From the NCBI GenBank assembly GCA_961205875.1, contig OY540820.1, forward strand, positions 4,588,001-4,652,000: a stretch of DNA of 64,000 nt, written 5' to 3'. A program made the position numbers and the translations under genes. Below are positions 48,629 through 60,039 of the stretch, in pieces. Position 1 is the stretch's first letter. Every line of letters begins with the position of its first letter. The notes under the pieces were generated by a model, which did no database searches, was not told where the DNA came from, and saw only the letters and a program-made list of their open reading frames with translations. Origin of the DNA: Sialis fuliginosa. Taxonomy: Eukaryota > Arthropoda > Insecta > Megaloptera > Sialidae.

Positions 48629-48853
48629 GAATCTTGGCTTCTGGGTGTAAGCCGCGTCGATTGATCATGTTAACGTTTCGTCATACATTGCAGTGGACAT
48701 CTTCAGGGCTCTTCTCTACTTTTAGAAGAGCCCTGGAGATGTACACTGCAATGTGTGACGAAACGTTGGCCGATAACACGAACAAATCGACACGGCTTAT
48801 ACTCAGAAGTCAAATCCATATCAAGATCACCGCGGAAGCCTCAAGACTTGTAG
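48629..48853. repeat. Penelope-like terminal modules, head to head
   Basis: A minus-strand copy (about 48,629-48,715) and a plus-strand copy (about 48,719-48,853) of the CTGAAGATGTCCACTGCAAT module meet at TTTTAGAAGAGCCC. Both carry GAAACG(TT). The family name is an inference from the hammerhead-like core. Confidence 0.6.
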
Positions 48854-49561
48854 AATGTTTACATCTCTTTCGTGCATTTGTATCATGTACTCTGATAATA
48901 TTGCCTATAGGTATTTTCATATTGCACATCTTTTCATAAAAAATGTATTAAAGGACGGCCGAGATTAGGATTTGTGTATTGTGGCCATAGGTTCTTGTGT
49001 CTCATCTGCTACTCCCTCGTGCTTTATTAGGGTATCAGCGACATAGGAACGAAAATCAAGTTGGGAAATTTTTTGTCTTATTTGCAATATTGTGAATTTC
49101 CCATGCAATTACTGCTATAATATCTATATCATATTGCCAAATAGTAGCCACCACCATTTTTCCCCACGTATTTTTATACTATAATTCGTACTACTATTAT
49201 CGTGTAAAATTAAATCGACTTCAAAATATGATTATCGTCAATTCCCTCTTCATTACTAAATTCATCTACTTAGAGAGGAATATACCATAAACTGCATCTA
49301 TTTCATAATCACTCATTTCTTCTATTAGTTGCTCGAGTTTCTGCTCTGTTAAAGCTTATCTCATTTTATATGACATCTATATAGAAATAAGTTTCGTTAA
49401 AAAAAATAAAAGTAATTAAAATTTACATAATTCGTATTATTATGAGAATAACTAATAACCATTGTTACGTAATTAACTATTTTTAATATTATTTATATAA
49501 TATGTATATACATATACTAACATTACTAACGTTGTATATTATTTTAAAATTTCACAATAAA

Positions 49562-49790
49562 GATTTGAGGCTTTCGCGGTGATCTGGATATAGATTTTAG
49601 CTTCTGGGTGTGAGCCACGTCAATTTGGTCGTGTTAGATCACACATTACAGTGGACATTAACTACTCACCTTAACTTTTAGAAGGGCACTGAAGATGTCC
49701 ACTGCAATGTGTGACAAAACGATAACACGACCATATTGACGCGGCTTACACCCAGAAGCCAAGATCCATAAAAACAGAGATGATGCACTG
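49562..49790. repeat. Penelope-like terminal modules, second head-to-head pair
   Basis: The arrangement repeats that at 48,629-48,853 with more changes: a minus copy from GAGGCTTTCGCGGTGATC and a plus copy ending AGAAGCCAAGATCCAT. Confidence 0.6.
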
Positions 49791-50022
49791 AACTGCTGAG
49801 GTTTTTACAATAATATCTGTATCGCCACTTGTGTTCATTGTAATACCCAAGAGTGCGTCAACGCACACTAGATATTTCGTTTGGTTTTTTTCAACTAAAC
49901 ATAAACAATTAATTTTTTTAATATGTCTATTCGTAAAATAGACCCATTAGCGATACAGTAACAGTAAAAAAATATTGATAAATATCACAGGTTATTTCAA
50001 TTTATTGAAAATGTAAACATAT

Positions 50023-52241
50023 CCCAGTAATCGAAAAAGTAATCAAACAGAATCATATTTTGACGTTTCATTCCGGAATCTGTTAAATTCCGTAATCAAA
50101 TTTAATAATGTCAATCTGTTTAATTACGATTTAATACGATCAAGCGGTCTGAAGATGTTTGCAGTACTACCAATCCATGATACAATTTACCAATACACAT
50201 TGCCAACCTTTCTTTTAACTGTAAATTTTGATTCCGATTTAGTTCGAATGATTACGTTGATTCCGTATCGTTCCGGTAAACGACATTCAGTTTGAAAATA
50301 TTCAATACGTATTATTACGTTCGGTGTTTTGAATCCGGTTTATTATGTTTTAAGGAATTCAGATTGGAGGTTTCGAATACGGATCATTATGGTTCTCAAC
50401 TATGTTCGTTTTAATACGTTTTTTGGAACTGAATCGTAATTAAACAAATTCAGTTTACTGAATGTCAGCACTAAATGAATACGGTTTATAACGAAAGATT
50501 CAGTTACTATAAAAATTAGATATTATCATTGTAATTTTCAAAACGTAGCATTTGAACGGTAATTTAATAGTTTACATCACCTTTTTTTATTATATCACGG
50601 GGATGACATGATAAAATTTGAGTCGTTTGGCATATAAGAGGTAATAGAGTGTTTTGCAAAATAGTACAACATTGATACAATTGAAGACGCCATTTGTTTT
50701 TTTTTGTTTTCTTAAAATGACGCAATTACTTAATGTCGACACGTATTATGAGTTTACTCGATTTTAAAACTATATTGAACCAAAGTTTCGACAAAAATGT
50801 GACGAGAAACTGGAAACTGTGGTCACAGAAGTTTGAAAATTGAAATATTCCGTTCTAATTGGTTATGATTGACTATTACAGAACTTTCGAATACAAGAAA
50901 AATGAAGGTATCTCTCTTATTTTCAATATATTATAAAAGGTAAAGGGCTATGGAATTTTTTATAACAATAATATGTACATAATTTTATTTAGATAATTAA
51001 TTTTCAACAAATAAATGTTTTTTTAGTTTCCAATCTGACAGAAAATAAGAAGTGATTATTGAAATTTAGATATTAATAATACATGAAGAATGTCAGTTGA
51101 ATTTTTGACGGAGTCCAGTAGTTTGAGAGCTAAAAAGAGTACATCGAGCGTATTCCAAGATTAATTATTAACCTTTAGCTAGTGAAACGAACAGGTGCCG
51201 TCTGTGAAAGTGATAATTTTAAGGACAAAAAAAACGTTATTCTAACAAAATATCTTGAAACTATTAATGTAACTTGAATGTCTGGCTAATACGGAGTGTA
51301 TGGATGTCCACTGTCAGATTTATCAATAATCACGTAAATAATTATTCAGAATAGAGTTGATGCTCTAATAATATACATGTTAACTGTCCTTGGTTAGAGT
51401 TGATTAGTTTTTGTTAGGTTCGGTTAGGTTAAAAACGGAGAATCAATCTCCGCCACAACGAACTGTTTTAAAATAATTTTATCAATTAAAATAAATATGA
51501 AGGTAAAAATGTTCTAGTCATGCATGCGCATAAACTCTATTCTAAATTACTATATACATAATTTTTAACAATTCTGACAGGGGACACCCATATACTCCGT
51601 ATTTACCGAACGTCTAAGTATTATTTTTGCTAAATTGTTAACAGAAAAATTTTAAGAAAAAAAAGCTTACTAAAAAATCAGTTGATCGCAGTATTAAAAT
51701 ATGATTAATTGCGCATGACTATTTCAAAGCACAAAACAGTACCAAATCAAATATTAGGTATCATTTCAACTTATTTTTATATAATTTACAAGTAAAAACA
51801 GTTTAAAAACCACTAATTTTTGTTTTGCATGCATGCTCGCTCGATATATCAATGCTAATATATCTATCCTTGTTTACATAACCTATAAAAAAAATGTCAA
51901 TATATGTATTAAATGATGTGAATATTATGTATTTATTGTTGTTTTTTTGTAAAATATTATATTGAATGTGTATTTATTGTATAAAATAAATTTCAGGTGA
52001 AATTATTTAAATAAATATTAATTTTATCACGCGTCAATTACATCCATAGACTTATATTTGTACCCGCGTCATTTGCAACCATAGACTTATATTTGTATCG
52101 TATTTCCTGAATCCGGTAATATTCGTTTTAGTTCGGTTAGTTTGATTTCTCATTCCGTATTAATACAAAAAATGGAATTCAGATTCCGGAATAAAACAGA
52201 ATGGTATTTCATTCCGTTTGATTACTTTTTCGATTACTGGG
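50023..52241. mobile_element. Unclassified 2.2 kb inverted-repeat element in the piggyBac-like element
   Basis: Ends CCCAGTAATCGAAAAAGTAA and the matching right end are inverted over about 30 bases. The interior has many ATTCCGxxTTxATTACG-like motifs on both sides and no recognisable protein. The flanking AT on each side gives no clear duplication length. A further element is nested at about 51,289-51,602. Confidence 0.75.
51289..51602. mobile_element. Small inverted-repeat element related to the 8,428 palindrome
   Basis: Ends ATACGGAGTGTATGGATGTC and the partner ending ATACTCCGTAT are inverted. The interior block TAGAATAGAG..GATGCTCTAATAATATAC is shared with 8,428-8,634. Confidence 0.7.
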
Positions 52242-52443
52242 ATGTGCGAAAATTCTCTATTTTACGTATTTTTAAATATGAATAATAATTCTAACAAAAA
52301 TTATATAACTATTTTGGCAGAATTAAAGAAAGGCTCTTCTTCTACTAAACCCATATAATAATAAAAGAAAACAAAAATTTTATATTATTAAAAAAAAATA
52401 GTTTTCATAATGTTGCGTTGACGCACTCTTGGGCGTTAATGGG

Positions 52444-52963
52444 TTAATCAACCCTATGCCGTCGATGGTAGCGACGCCGTCAGTGGTAAAAATCGTAACT
52501 AACACAATCGGGTCAACTGTTATATACCCAACCTAACTTAACCGATGTTTAGTAAATATTTTAATTGGTAATTATATACGTTTAACAATTAAGAGTATTT
52601 AATTTCCTTTATAAAGAAAAGAAGTAAAATTCTTCAAAATAATTTCTCATTTTAATTAAACACGTTTTTCAAACGAACAACTGACCCGATAAGAACAATT
52701 CCTTTTTTCACTTCACGTTCACCGTCACATACAATCTAAGATACTTATAATACAAACCAGGTAGCACACTAATGTTTTATTATAACTTACTATGTGATTC
52801 AGCAGATCTGCTAAATCATGCTACTGAATTGCCAGTGTGTAAGAGGTCTAAGAACCAAATCAACTCTATAGCTCTAAATCAAATTTAATTTTTAGTGAGA
52901 CTGGGAGGAATCACACATTGACCTGATTTCAATTGTCAATTTTTACTTAACGTTGCTTCAGCT
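52444..52963. other. Non-genic stretch downstream of Hsc70 copy B
   Basis: No gene is seen. The flank is unrelated to that of copy A, so the duplicated block ends near 52,966. Confidence 0.55.
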
Positions 52964-53189
52964 TCTGAAATATAAAAAATAAAACACATTTGACTTCTCA
53001 AAATGAATTTATTTTCGAATTAAAACAATTAGGCAATTTAGAAATTACGGTACAAAAACAGTTTAAAACTTTTTGAATTTGTATAAGAAAAAAAAAAACA
53101 AATACGTAATAATACTGGTGTAAGCAGGAATGGGCCTGGAATTTAAAAACTAAAACCAGCGCCTTTGACGCCAGTCACATTATTCCAGT

Positions 53190-55353
53190 TTAATCAACTT
53201 CCTCGATTGTAGGTCCTGCGCCTCCGGTTCCCGGAGCACCTCCAGCACCTGGAGCTGCTCCACCGGCGCCTGGGAATCCTGGCATACCTCCTGGTGCTCC
53301 GCCTGCACCTTGATACAACTTCGTAATGATCGGATTACATAAACCTTCCAGCTCTTTCTGTTTGTGTTCGTATTCTTCTTTATCGGCCAGTTGATTTGCA
53401 TCCAACCACCTGATTACTTCGTTGCATTTGTCCATGATTGTTGTCTTGTCACTTTCAGATATCTTGTCCTTTAACTTTTCATCTTCCATTGTGCTCTTCA
53501 TGTTGAAGCAATAAGACTCCAGCGCGTTCTTGGCTGAGATTGTGCTCTTTTGTTTCTCGTCTTCGTTACGATACTTCTCCGCATCGTTGACCATACGCTC
53601 GATTTCTTCTTTGCTCAAACGTCCTTTGTCATTGGTAATGGTGATTTTGTTCTCCTTGCCTGTAATAATTAATTAGTTAATAAAACGTTTCTTAAATGAC
53701 AAATAAAGAAAAGGCACAGAGGAGGAAGGGGTTGATAACGGAGAGAGTTGATTGCAGTGACGAGGAAAGCGACAATTCAAAAGATAAATATAATATCACT
53801 TACCGGTAGATTTCTCAATAGCGGTTACGTTCAAGATACCATTAGCGTCAATATCAAATGTGACTTCAATCTGAGGAACTCCTCGAGGCGCTGGCGGGAT
53901 TCCAGTCAGTTCGAAACGTCCCAAGCTGTTATTATCTTTGGTCATTGCACGTTCACCTTCGTAAACTTGAATCAATACACCTGGTTGATTGTCTGAATAC
54001 GTTGTGAATGTTTGAGTTTGTTTGGTTGGAATCGTAGTGTTACGTTTGATTAAAACAGTCATCACACCACCGGCGGTCTCGATTCCCAAAGACAGAGGTG
54101 TTACATCTAACAATAGAAGGTCTTGAACTTCTTCAGACTTATCTCCATGGAGAATTGCAGCTTGGACTGCGGCGCCGTAAGCGACCGCCTCGTCAGGGTT
54201 GATCGATTTATTTAATTCTTTACCGTTGAAGAAATCTTGAAGTAGTTTTTGAACTTTAGGAATACGAGTTGATCCTCCGACTAAAACGATGTCGTGAATC
54301 TGTGCCTTGTCCATTTTAGCATCACGTAATGACTTCTCCACAGGCTCCATTGTTGATCTGAACAGATCCGCGTTCAGTTCTTCAAAACGAGCACGTGTTA
54401 TCGAGGTATAGAAATCTATTCCTTCAAACAATGAATCAATTTCGATACTGGCTTGAGTAGATGATGAAAGAGTACGTTTCGCCCGTTCACAAGCTGTTCT
54501 CAACCGACGTAAAGCACGTTTGTTAGACGTAAGATCTTTCTTGTATTTACGTTTGAATTCTTGGACAAAGTGATTGACCATACGATTATCGAAATCTTCA
54601 CCACCCAAATGTGTATCTCCGGCTGTTGATTTTACTTCAAAAATACCATCTTCAATTGTTAAAATAGAAACATCAAAAGTTCCACCACCCAGATCGAAAA
54701 TCAATACGTTTCTTTCGCCGACTCCTTTCTTATCTAATCCGTAAGCTATAGCTGCTGCGGTTGGTTCGTTGATGATACGAAGTACGTTTAAGCCGGAAAT
54801 GGTACCGGAGTCTTTTGTGGCTTGTCGCTGAGAATCGTTGAAATAAGCAGGAACTGTGACTACGGCGTTTGTTACGGTTTTTCCTAAATATGCTTCGGCA
54901 GTTTCCTTCATTTTTGTTAAGACCATTGAACTGACTTCTTCAGGGAAGAAAGTCTTATTTTCACCCTTGTATTGTACTTGAATCTTTGGTTTACTCGCAT
55001 CGCTGATAACCGTAAATGGCCAATGCTTCATGTCACCTTGAACTGTTGCATCTTCAAAGCGACGCCCAATAAGACGTTTGGCATCTAAAAAAAAATTTTA
55101 TATTCAAAAAACATAAACCAACTTTTGCATTAAGTATTTACATACCAAAAATTGTGTTATTGGGATTCATCGCGACTTGATTTTTAGCTGCATCACCGAT
55201 CAACCTTTCAGTGTCGGTGAACGCAACGTAGGACGGTGTTGTTCTGTTTCCTTGGTCGTTGGCAATAATTTCGACCTTTCCATGCTGGAAAACTCCTACA
55301 CATGAGTAAGTGGTACCCAGATCGATTCCTACTGCTGGTGCTTTTGCCGCCAT
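53190..55353 (-). CDS. Hsc70: Cytosolic Hsp70/Hsc70 chaperone, copy B
   Basis: Exons 55,146-55,353, 53,804-55,084 and 53,190-53,659 give the same 652-residue layout as copy A with identical intron positions and phases; introns are 61 and 144 bases, and a 144-base UTR intron (55,354-55,497) precedes the ATG. All Hsp70 signatures listed for copy A are present, with the consensus MKHWPF and VVTVPA, and it ends IEEVD. The poly(A) signal is at 53,008-53,013. Exon 1 is identical to copy A at every base and exon 3 differs at one, while introns are hard to align. The TATA box and heat-shock element are in the compact classical arrangement, so this copy looks the better candidate for heat induction. 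Intron-bearing genes of this type are usually constitutive (family knowledge). Confidence 0.97.
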
Positions 55354-55605
55354 CTGTAATAAAATAACATTATTTTTAAAATCATTGTTTATTAGCCAAC
55401 TAGACCAATTGTGACAAAACTAACCTAATTGAATATTACAAAAAAATAATTAAAAACTGAAAGAAAATTTATTTCATAATAATAAAATAATATTTACCTT
55501 ATATATAATGTAGAAAAGTATTTAAATAAATATTTAATACTATTAATGTACTTAACACTACTCCGTTTGCCTAACAAATGAGAATGAAGAAATGAAAATG
55601 GCCGA

Positions 55606-55612
55606 TTTTATA
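55606..55612 (-). promoter_or_regulatory. TATA box of Hsc70 copy B
   Basis: TATAAAA on the minus strand, about 21 bases from the heat-shock element and about 110 from the UTR donor at 55,498. Transcription is inferred to start near 55,577-55,580. Confidence 0.82.
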
Positions 55613-55633
55613 CAGAACGTACAGAACCGTATT

Positions 55634-55648
55634 AGAACTTTCCAGAAA
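55634..55648 (-). promoter_or_regulatory. Heat-shock element of Hsc70 copy B
   Basis: AGAACTTTCCAGAAA is a perfect three-unit element (GAA, TTC, GAA with two-base spacers). It sits directly upstream of the TATA box, as in classical heat-inducible promoters. Confidence 0.9.
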
Positions 55649-56094
55649 ATAATACCTTGTCTTGGCATGTGGTATTGGTTACACAAGTTAATCTCGAAAC
55701 CAATGGCACTACTATGCGTGAATTTAAAATATTATAAAATAAGAAAAAATTTACGCATTTTTATTATTAGCAAAAATAAAATAATCAACGTTTAAATTTA
55801 TTGTACACATTAGTTATAAATTTAATCATATATTTATTTAATTCTTATTTCTGTTTAATTAAATGGAAATGGCGGGAAATTATTGTATGTGTCAATACAC
55901 TTTTTCTATTAATATATTTACTAGATTTTTGTAACAATATAATTATAGATTATTATCTATCAGTATCTAAATAAGGTGCGATTTGGGATTAGGGCAAAAA
56001 GGGATCAGGGAAAAGACCTCTAATAATTTATATAAATCGTTTGTTTTATAATACAAAAAACATGTATAATAAGATTTATTTGTACCGTTGGCCC

Positions 56095-56360
56095 ACGTGA
56101 GCCATGTCGTAAATTATTTAAAAAACTTAGCATTTTGACCCTATTTGACATGCTCATATACGAGTGTGCAATTTTTCTTAGATCCAATCCGGAAATATTT
56201 GAAGAATATTTACCGAAACACAACTATGATACAAGAAAAAAAGATTTCAAAGTAATCAAAACTAGATTACAATTAATCAACAAAGGAACATTCAATATCA
56301 TTGTCATAATATACAACACTATAAAACAAACAATTTTAAGATATTTAATTTAATTTTTAT
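56095..56360 (+). pseudogene. LINE 3' tail remnant
   Basis: The frame reads LFDMLIYECAIFLRSNPE, KHNYDTRKKDFKV and NIIVIIYN, matching the C-terminal end of the LINE at 22,250-23,690 (LPSLYIYECAVFF, HNYNTRNKD). Only about 75 codons remain. It ends near AT-rich sequence just downstream of TMEM161. Confidence 0.8.
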
Positions 56361-56536
56361 TTAATTTTAATTTTTTTATTATAATTTTTTTTTTTATATC
56401 TTAATTTTTGGTTTTGTGCTGATGTGTTCCATATTATTATATGATTTAATCTGAATAAAAAATATTATTATTATTATTTTTATTTCTAAAAAAAGCTTAA
56501 CATTCATATTGTCAATGACCAAATACAACAAAAAGA

Positions 56537-59266
56537 TTACAGTTGTGAAAAATATGTTTGATACATCATTCCTAATGACGTTGAAGCAAACCAGACAAAA
56601 CAACACCACCACGTTGCAAACCCAAACAATCCTCGATATACATCAGTTGTGAAAATCTGAAACATTTCAAAAACAATTTCAGGTTAATGAAATTACAACT
56701 TATTAACCTTCGAACACAACACTGTTAGGAACATAGACATAGACATTCTCTATGTCTATGGTTAGGAAAATCATATTTCAAGAGTAAACTTCCGTTATTT
56801 ATCAATTATTTGTTTATTTTTATAAAAATTACTGAAATTACTTTCATGGTGAATTTAGCACGAGGAAGCACTGTGCATTTACTTGGCAGATGTTTTTTAA
56901 ATGTATTAAGATACATACCAGTTTAAAAGAACTTAAAGCTAATGTAAATTCTTTTGCTGATTTTGAAATATCAGTTTCTTCTGTATTTTGTGCTTGATCT
57001 ATTAAACCATCAACTGGACATTCTTTTTCTACATTCTCGCTACCGATCCAACTAAAATCACCTAATGATTTGTATACCAGTGTTAAATACAAACAAATCA
57101 ATAACGGTAATATATATTGAAGTGTTACAACGCATAAGTAATAGAATACTGCTGCAATCTGAAAGAAAAAACACATTATTATTGAGCGAATGATGAAACT
57201 AATCAGTTGTCATTTTCAAACAGATGTTGTTATTGAAATAACAAAAATAGCGTTGAAAAGAAGAAAGCCTTCAGTTTTTAAAGGTATAAATAAAATTTAA
57301 TAAAAAGTTTGTGCATCCAATTTATAACAAATTTTCTATGCTCGGTTTTTACACATGGTATTAGTACAGGGGGTTGATCTTGAAGATAAATTCTACATAC
57401 TTTCTTTTGTAGTTCCACATTTGTTATTCTTCCTGCTTCCTTTTTTTGCTGTTCGACTCGATGATATGCCATATTCAGATACGTTTGTAAATATATTGGC
57501 ATTAATAAAATTCGTACAAGTACTGTAAAAACTATAGCGATTATTCTCATACTTTCAAACGTTGATTCGTTCATCCTTAAAAACACAATTTAATTATAGA
57601 TTTCTTTAACAGGTTATGTTACGTTTTTAAACACAAGTTAACGCTTGAACAGAATTCATTATAAATTTACACAGTGAAAGTAATTAAGTGTTAATATTTC
57701 AATAATACTTACAATGGTTCAGTCAATCCAGTAAAAATCTTTGTCGTTAAATATTCTCGACAAATTGGTTTAATCCATAAAATTACCAGTAAAAATGGCA
57801 TAATAAATGTAATATTTAAAATAAACTTCAAAAATGTATTCTCATTACAATACCTAAAAACAAATTAATTATTTAAATGAGGGTGGTTGTTATTGTGGTA
57901 ATTATATATATCTCTCTCTCTGAATTGCATACTTTAAAGAATCCCAGTGCATCTTTGCCATTCTAAGACCTGGAAATGTGAATAATGCGCCAATCAGTCC
58001 ACACCAAATTGCAATGAAGAATTTCAAAACTATTTTTGATGCTGGTCCTCTGAAATAAAGAATATAAGAAGTTTTACCATTGCGTTAAACGTTAAAATTT
58101 AATGAAGAAAAAGTAATTGCAAGATCTTGATTCACAGAATCATCGCCAGGCTTTTATAAGGAATAAGATTTGAGAGAGATGCAAGAGAAAATGACATCTT
58201 TCTCAAATCTTATTCCTGCTAAAAGCCTGATGATGATTCTGCAATTCACAAGCTTGCATTTACTTTTTCTTCAATAAATTCTGACGTTTAGACAAGAATC
58301 AAGGTATCAACTTAAATAATGTTAAGCTTTATTAGTTATTATGGCTTAAAAAAGTGAGTTTTCAGCCATTTTTCTCAGTTTAGTTCACTATTTATATGTG
58401 ATACTTACGGAGAAATAAGACCTTGACTATCGAGTAACATCGTAGCACTGTCATTAAAACTTGCGTAAGCTTTATCTAACCCCAACTCTAACGTGTTTTC
58501 ATCAATAATCAATATGATCATTGACACAAACAAGTAAGAAAAACCTGTTACAATACATGTTGATCGTTCACCAATTGACTCTTCTCCTTGAAAATAAAGG
58601 ACCGTTAACGAGAGAAGAATTTTCCTGAAAACTTATTAAGGAAAAAACATTCTATTTAAAAATTTGAACAAATAGTTTAAGGATACATAGAAAAACCTAG
58701 AACTAAAAGGCACCACATTATACTAAGGTTTATTTCATCAGAAATGGAAAACCAAATTTGATAAATCTGAAATGTCAAATATAATGATTTTTTTTACAAA
58801 ACTATGAATTATGTTAAGTTAGATTCGACTTACTTCGGTCATGATGTACACTATAGCAGCGTATAAAGAGAAATCGACCAGCCATTGATATTCCATATAA
58901 TATCGTAAATGTATTACATCTAACGATGACACTTTAGCCGTTTCTAACTGAATATCTAAACTTCTCGGGACGTGGAATGTATCTTCGGATTTTCCATTGT
59001 TTTCCGAATGTTTGTGAGGTTTTTTGTTTTTACTCTTCTCTTTAGATACTCCGGCTAGTAATCGCAACTCACTGTTTGTTGGATATAAATATCTTGCTAG
59101 ACCCGTTGAACATAACAGAAATTTGGCCAAGGAAAAATATGGACCAACCTTCTGAATTAAACTAACCATTACTAGTGTAATGACTAATTGAGCACCTAAT
59201 AACGCCTGAAATTGAAAATATGTATTTATTATAACAAATACATAACCTAGAAAAAAATCTTACCAT
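56537..59266 (-). CDS. TMEM161: Transmembrane protein 161 (TMEM161A/B family), complete
   Basis: Nine coding exons join in phase: 59,264-59,266, 58,834-59,205, 58,687-58,766, 58,409-58,624, 57,933-58,049, 57,713-57,853, 57,401-57,575, 56,919-57,158 and 56,537-56,656. The predicted 487 residues equal the length I recall for human TMEM161B. TMEM161 is a conserved multi-pass membrane protein whose molecular activity is not well defined. Matching landmarks in order are KVGPYFSLAKFLLC, MEYQWLVDF, MWCLLVLGFSMKILLSL, GALFTFPGLRMAKMHWDSL, LVILWIKPI, YLNMAYHRVEQQKKEAGRI, VFYYLCVVTLQYILPL and a last exon with ATWW. The start codon is exactly the last three bases of exon 1 (ATG then GTAAGA). A poly(A) signal lies at 56,479-56,484. 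Several short reading frames here simply run through exon ends into introns. Confidence 0.95.
56846..56905. repeat. Solo end of the 60,040 fold-back in the last TMEM161 intron
   Basis: TTTAGCACGAGGAAGCACTG and the following CATTTACTTGGCAGATG match both outer ends of the fold-back at 60,040-61,573 almost exactly. It starts about 14 bases from the exon 8 donor, so frames reading through that donor end in this repeat. Confidence 0.85.
58095..58290. repeat. Inverted repeat in a TMEM161 intron
   Basis: Arms of about 85 bases face each other (AAAAGTAATTGCAAG, CAGAATCATC and TAAGGAATAAGATTTGAGA on the left with partners on the right). No coding sequence. It probably is a MITE. Confidence 0.8.
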
Positions 59267-60039
59267 TTTTGTGCTTGTTATGAAAAATTATATCATAACT
59301 AATTAAATAATGCGTGATATATTTTTCTGTTTAGTCAGTTTTACTGTAAAATTTCAATTTTGTTAGTACATAAATGCATGTAGTATTTTCCAACCTAGAA
59401 AAGAACGAAGTTAATTTTAGATAAATCAGGTATATGGAATTCTTAAAATAGATTCTTTCAAGAAACTAATTGGGAACGTATATATTTTTTTTATAATATT
59501 AATAAATATGTATATATTATTATCAGAACTTACATTTTATTTCTGTGTTAAAATTTCAGCATTTAGCACATACTTATAGCTTATAGTTATAACCTGTGAT
59601 TATAACTAACTACTGTTTTGTAATATCATTTAGGTACATATTATCATACCTACATGCAAGAAATATATATATTATAATTCATTCTAATTATATAAGGGCC
59701 GAAGAAGGCCCGCCATACGCCCATACAGGTATTTATTATTTATTGTCAATATATACAGTGTATTTACAATCAGTACCGTAGTGTTAAATTTCGGGCCCCA
59801 CCGCAAGAACTATAATGGTTTTCACTCTCAAAACAATCAATGAAAATACTAAAATATCTACGACTGAAAATGAACGGCCCAATCAGTTTTAAAGAGTACC
59901 TATTTTACGCCGCAAGAAAATGCATATAAATTTGTATGATTGTAAATTAAATATATTTCTTTATAAATGCCCGGTCATTTTGCTTCCTCGCAATATTGAA
60001 GATACGAGAAGCTATGTGATCGTTTCAGATTGAGACAAA
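59267..60039. other. Upstream flank of TMEM161
   Basis: The TMEM161 5' UTR and promoter must lie here but have no marked motif. At about 59,980-60,037 there is an inverted copy of the loop of the following fold-back. A GGGCC-rich pair near 59,696 and 59,792 may be worn hAT ends. Confidence 0.5.

Larger units (their letters stand above)
48375..52443 (-). mobile_element. piggyBac-like element, degraded and crowded with insertions
   Basis: CCCATTAATGCCCAA at the left and TTGGGCGTTAATGGG at the right are inverted and each is flanked by TTAA, the piggyBac target. The subterminal motif TTGCGTTGACGCACTCTTGG occurs at the right end, near 48,512, and inverted near 49,852. On the minus strand, pieces of a transposase survive at about 48,950-49,380: ALTEQKLEQLIEEMSDYEID and, in another frame, QLDFRSYVADTLIKH. 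Stops and shifts interrupt them, so the element cannot move itself. Penelope-like ends and a 2.2 kb element are nested inside. Confidence 0.85.

Noticed and set aside
43497-55353. The two Hsc70 genes as a false assembly duplication (two haplotypes joined in tandem).
   Set aside because: Introns, 3' flanks and the promoter insertion differ, and unrelated sequence surrounds each copy. A haplotype artefact would show similar divergence in exons and introns and matching flanks.
56844-57176. A TMEM161 C-terminus ending in the residues that follow SSFKL.
   Set aside because: The reading continues through a good donor (CTG then GTATGT) into a repeat. The true last exon at 56,537-56,656 matches the family end.
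58150-58250. A microRNA precursor in the TMEM161 intron hairpin.
   Set aside because: The inverted repeat is longer and has the look of a MITE. Without small-RNA data a microRNA call is not supported.
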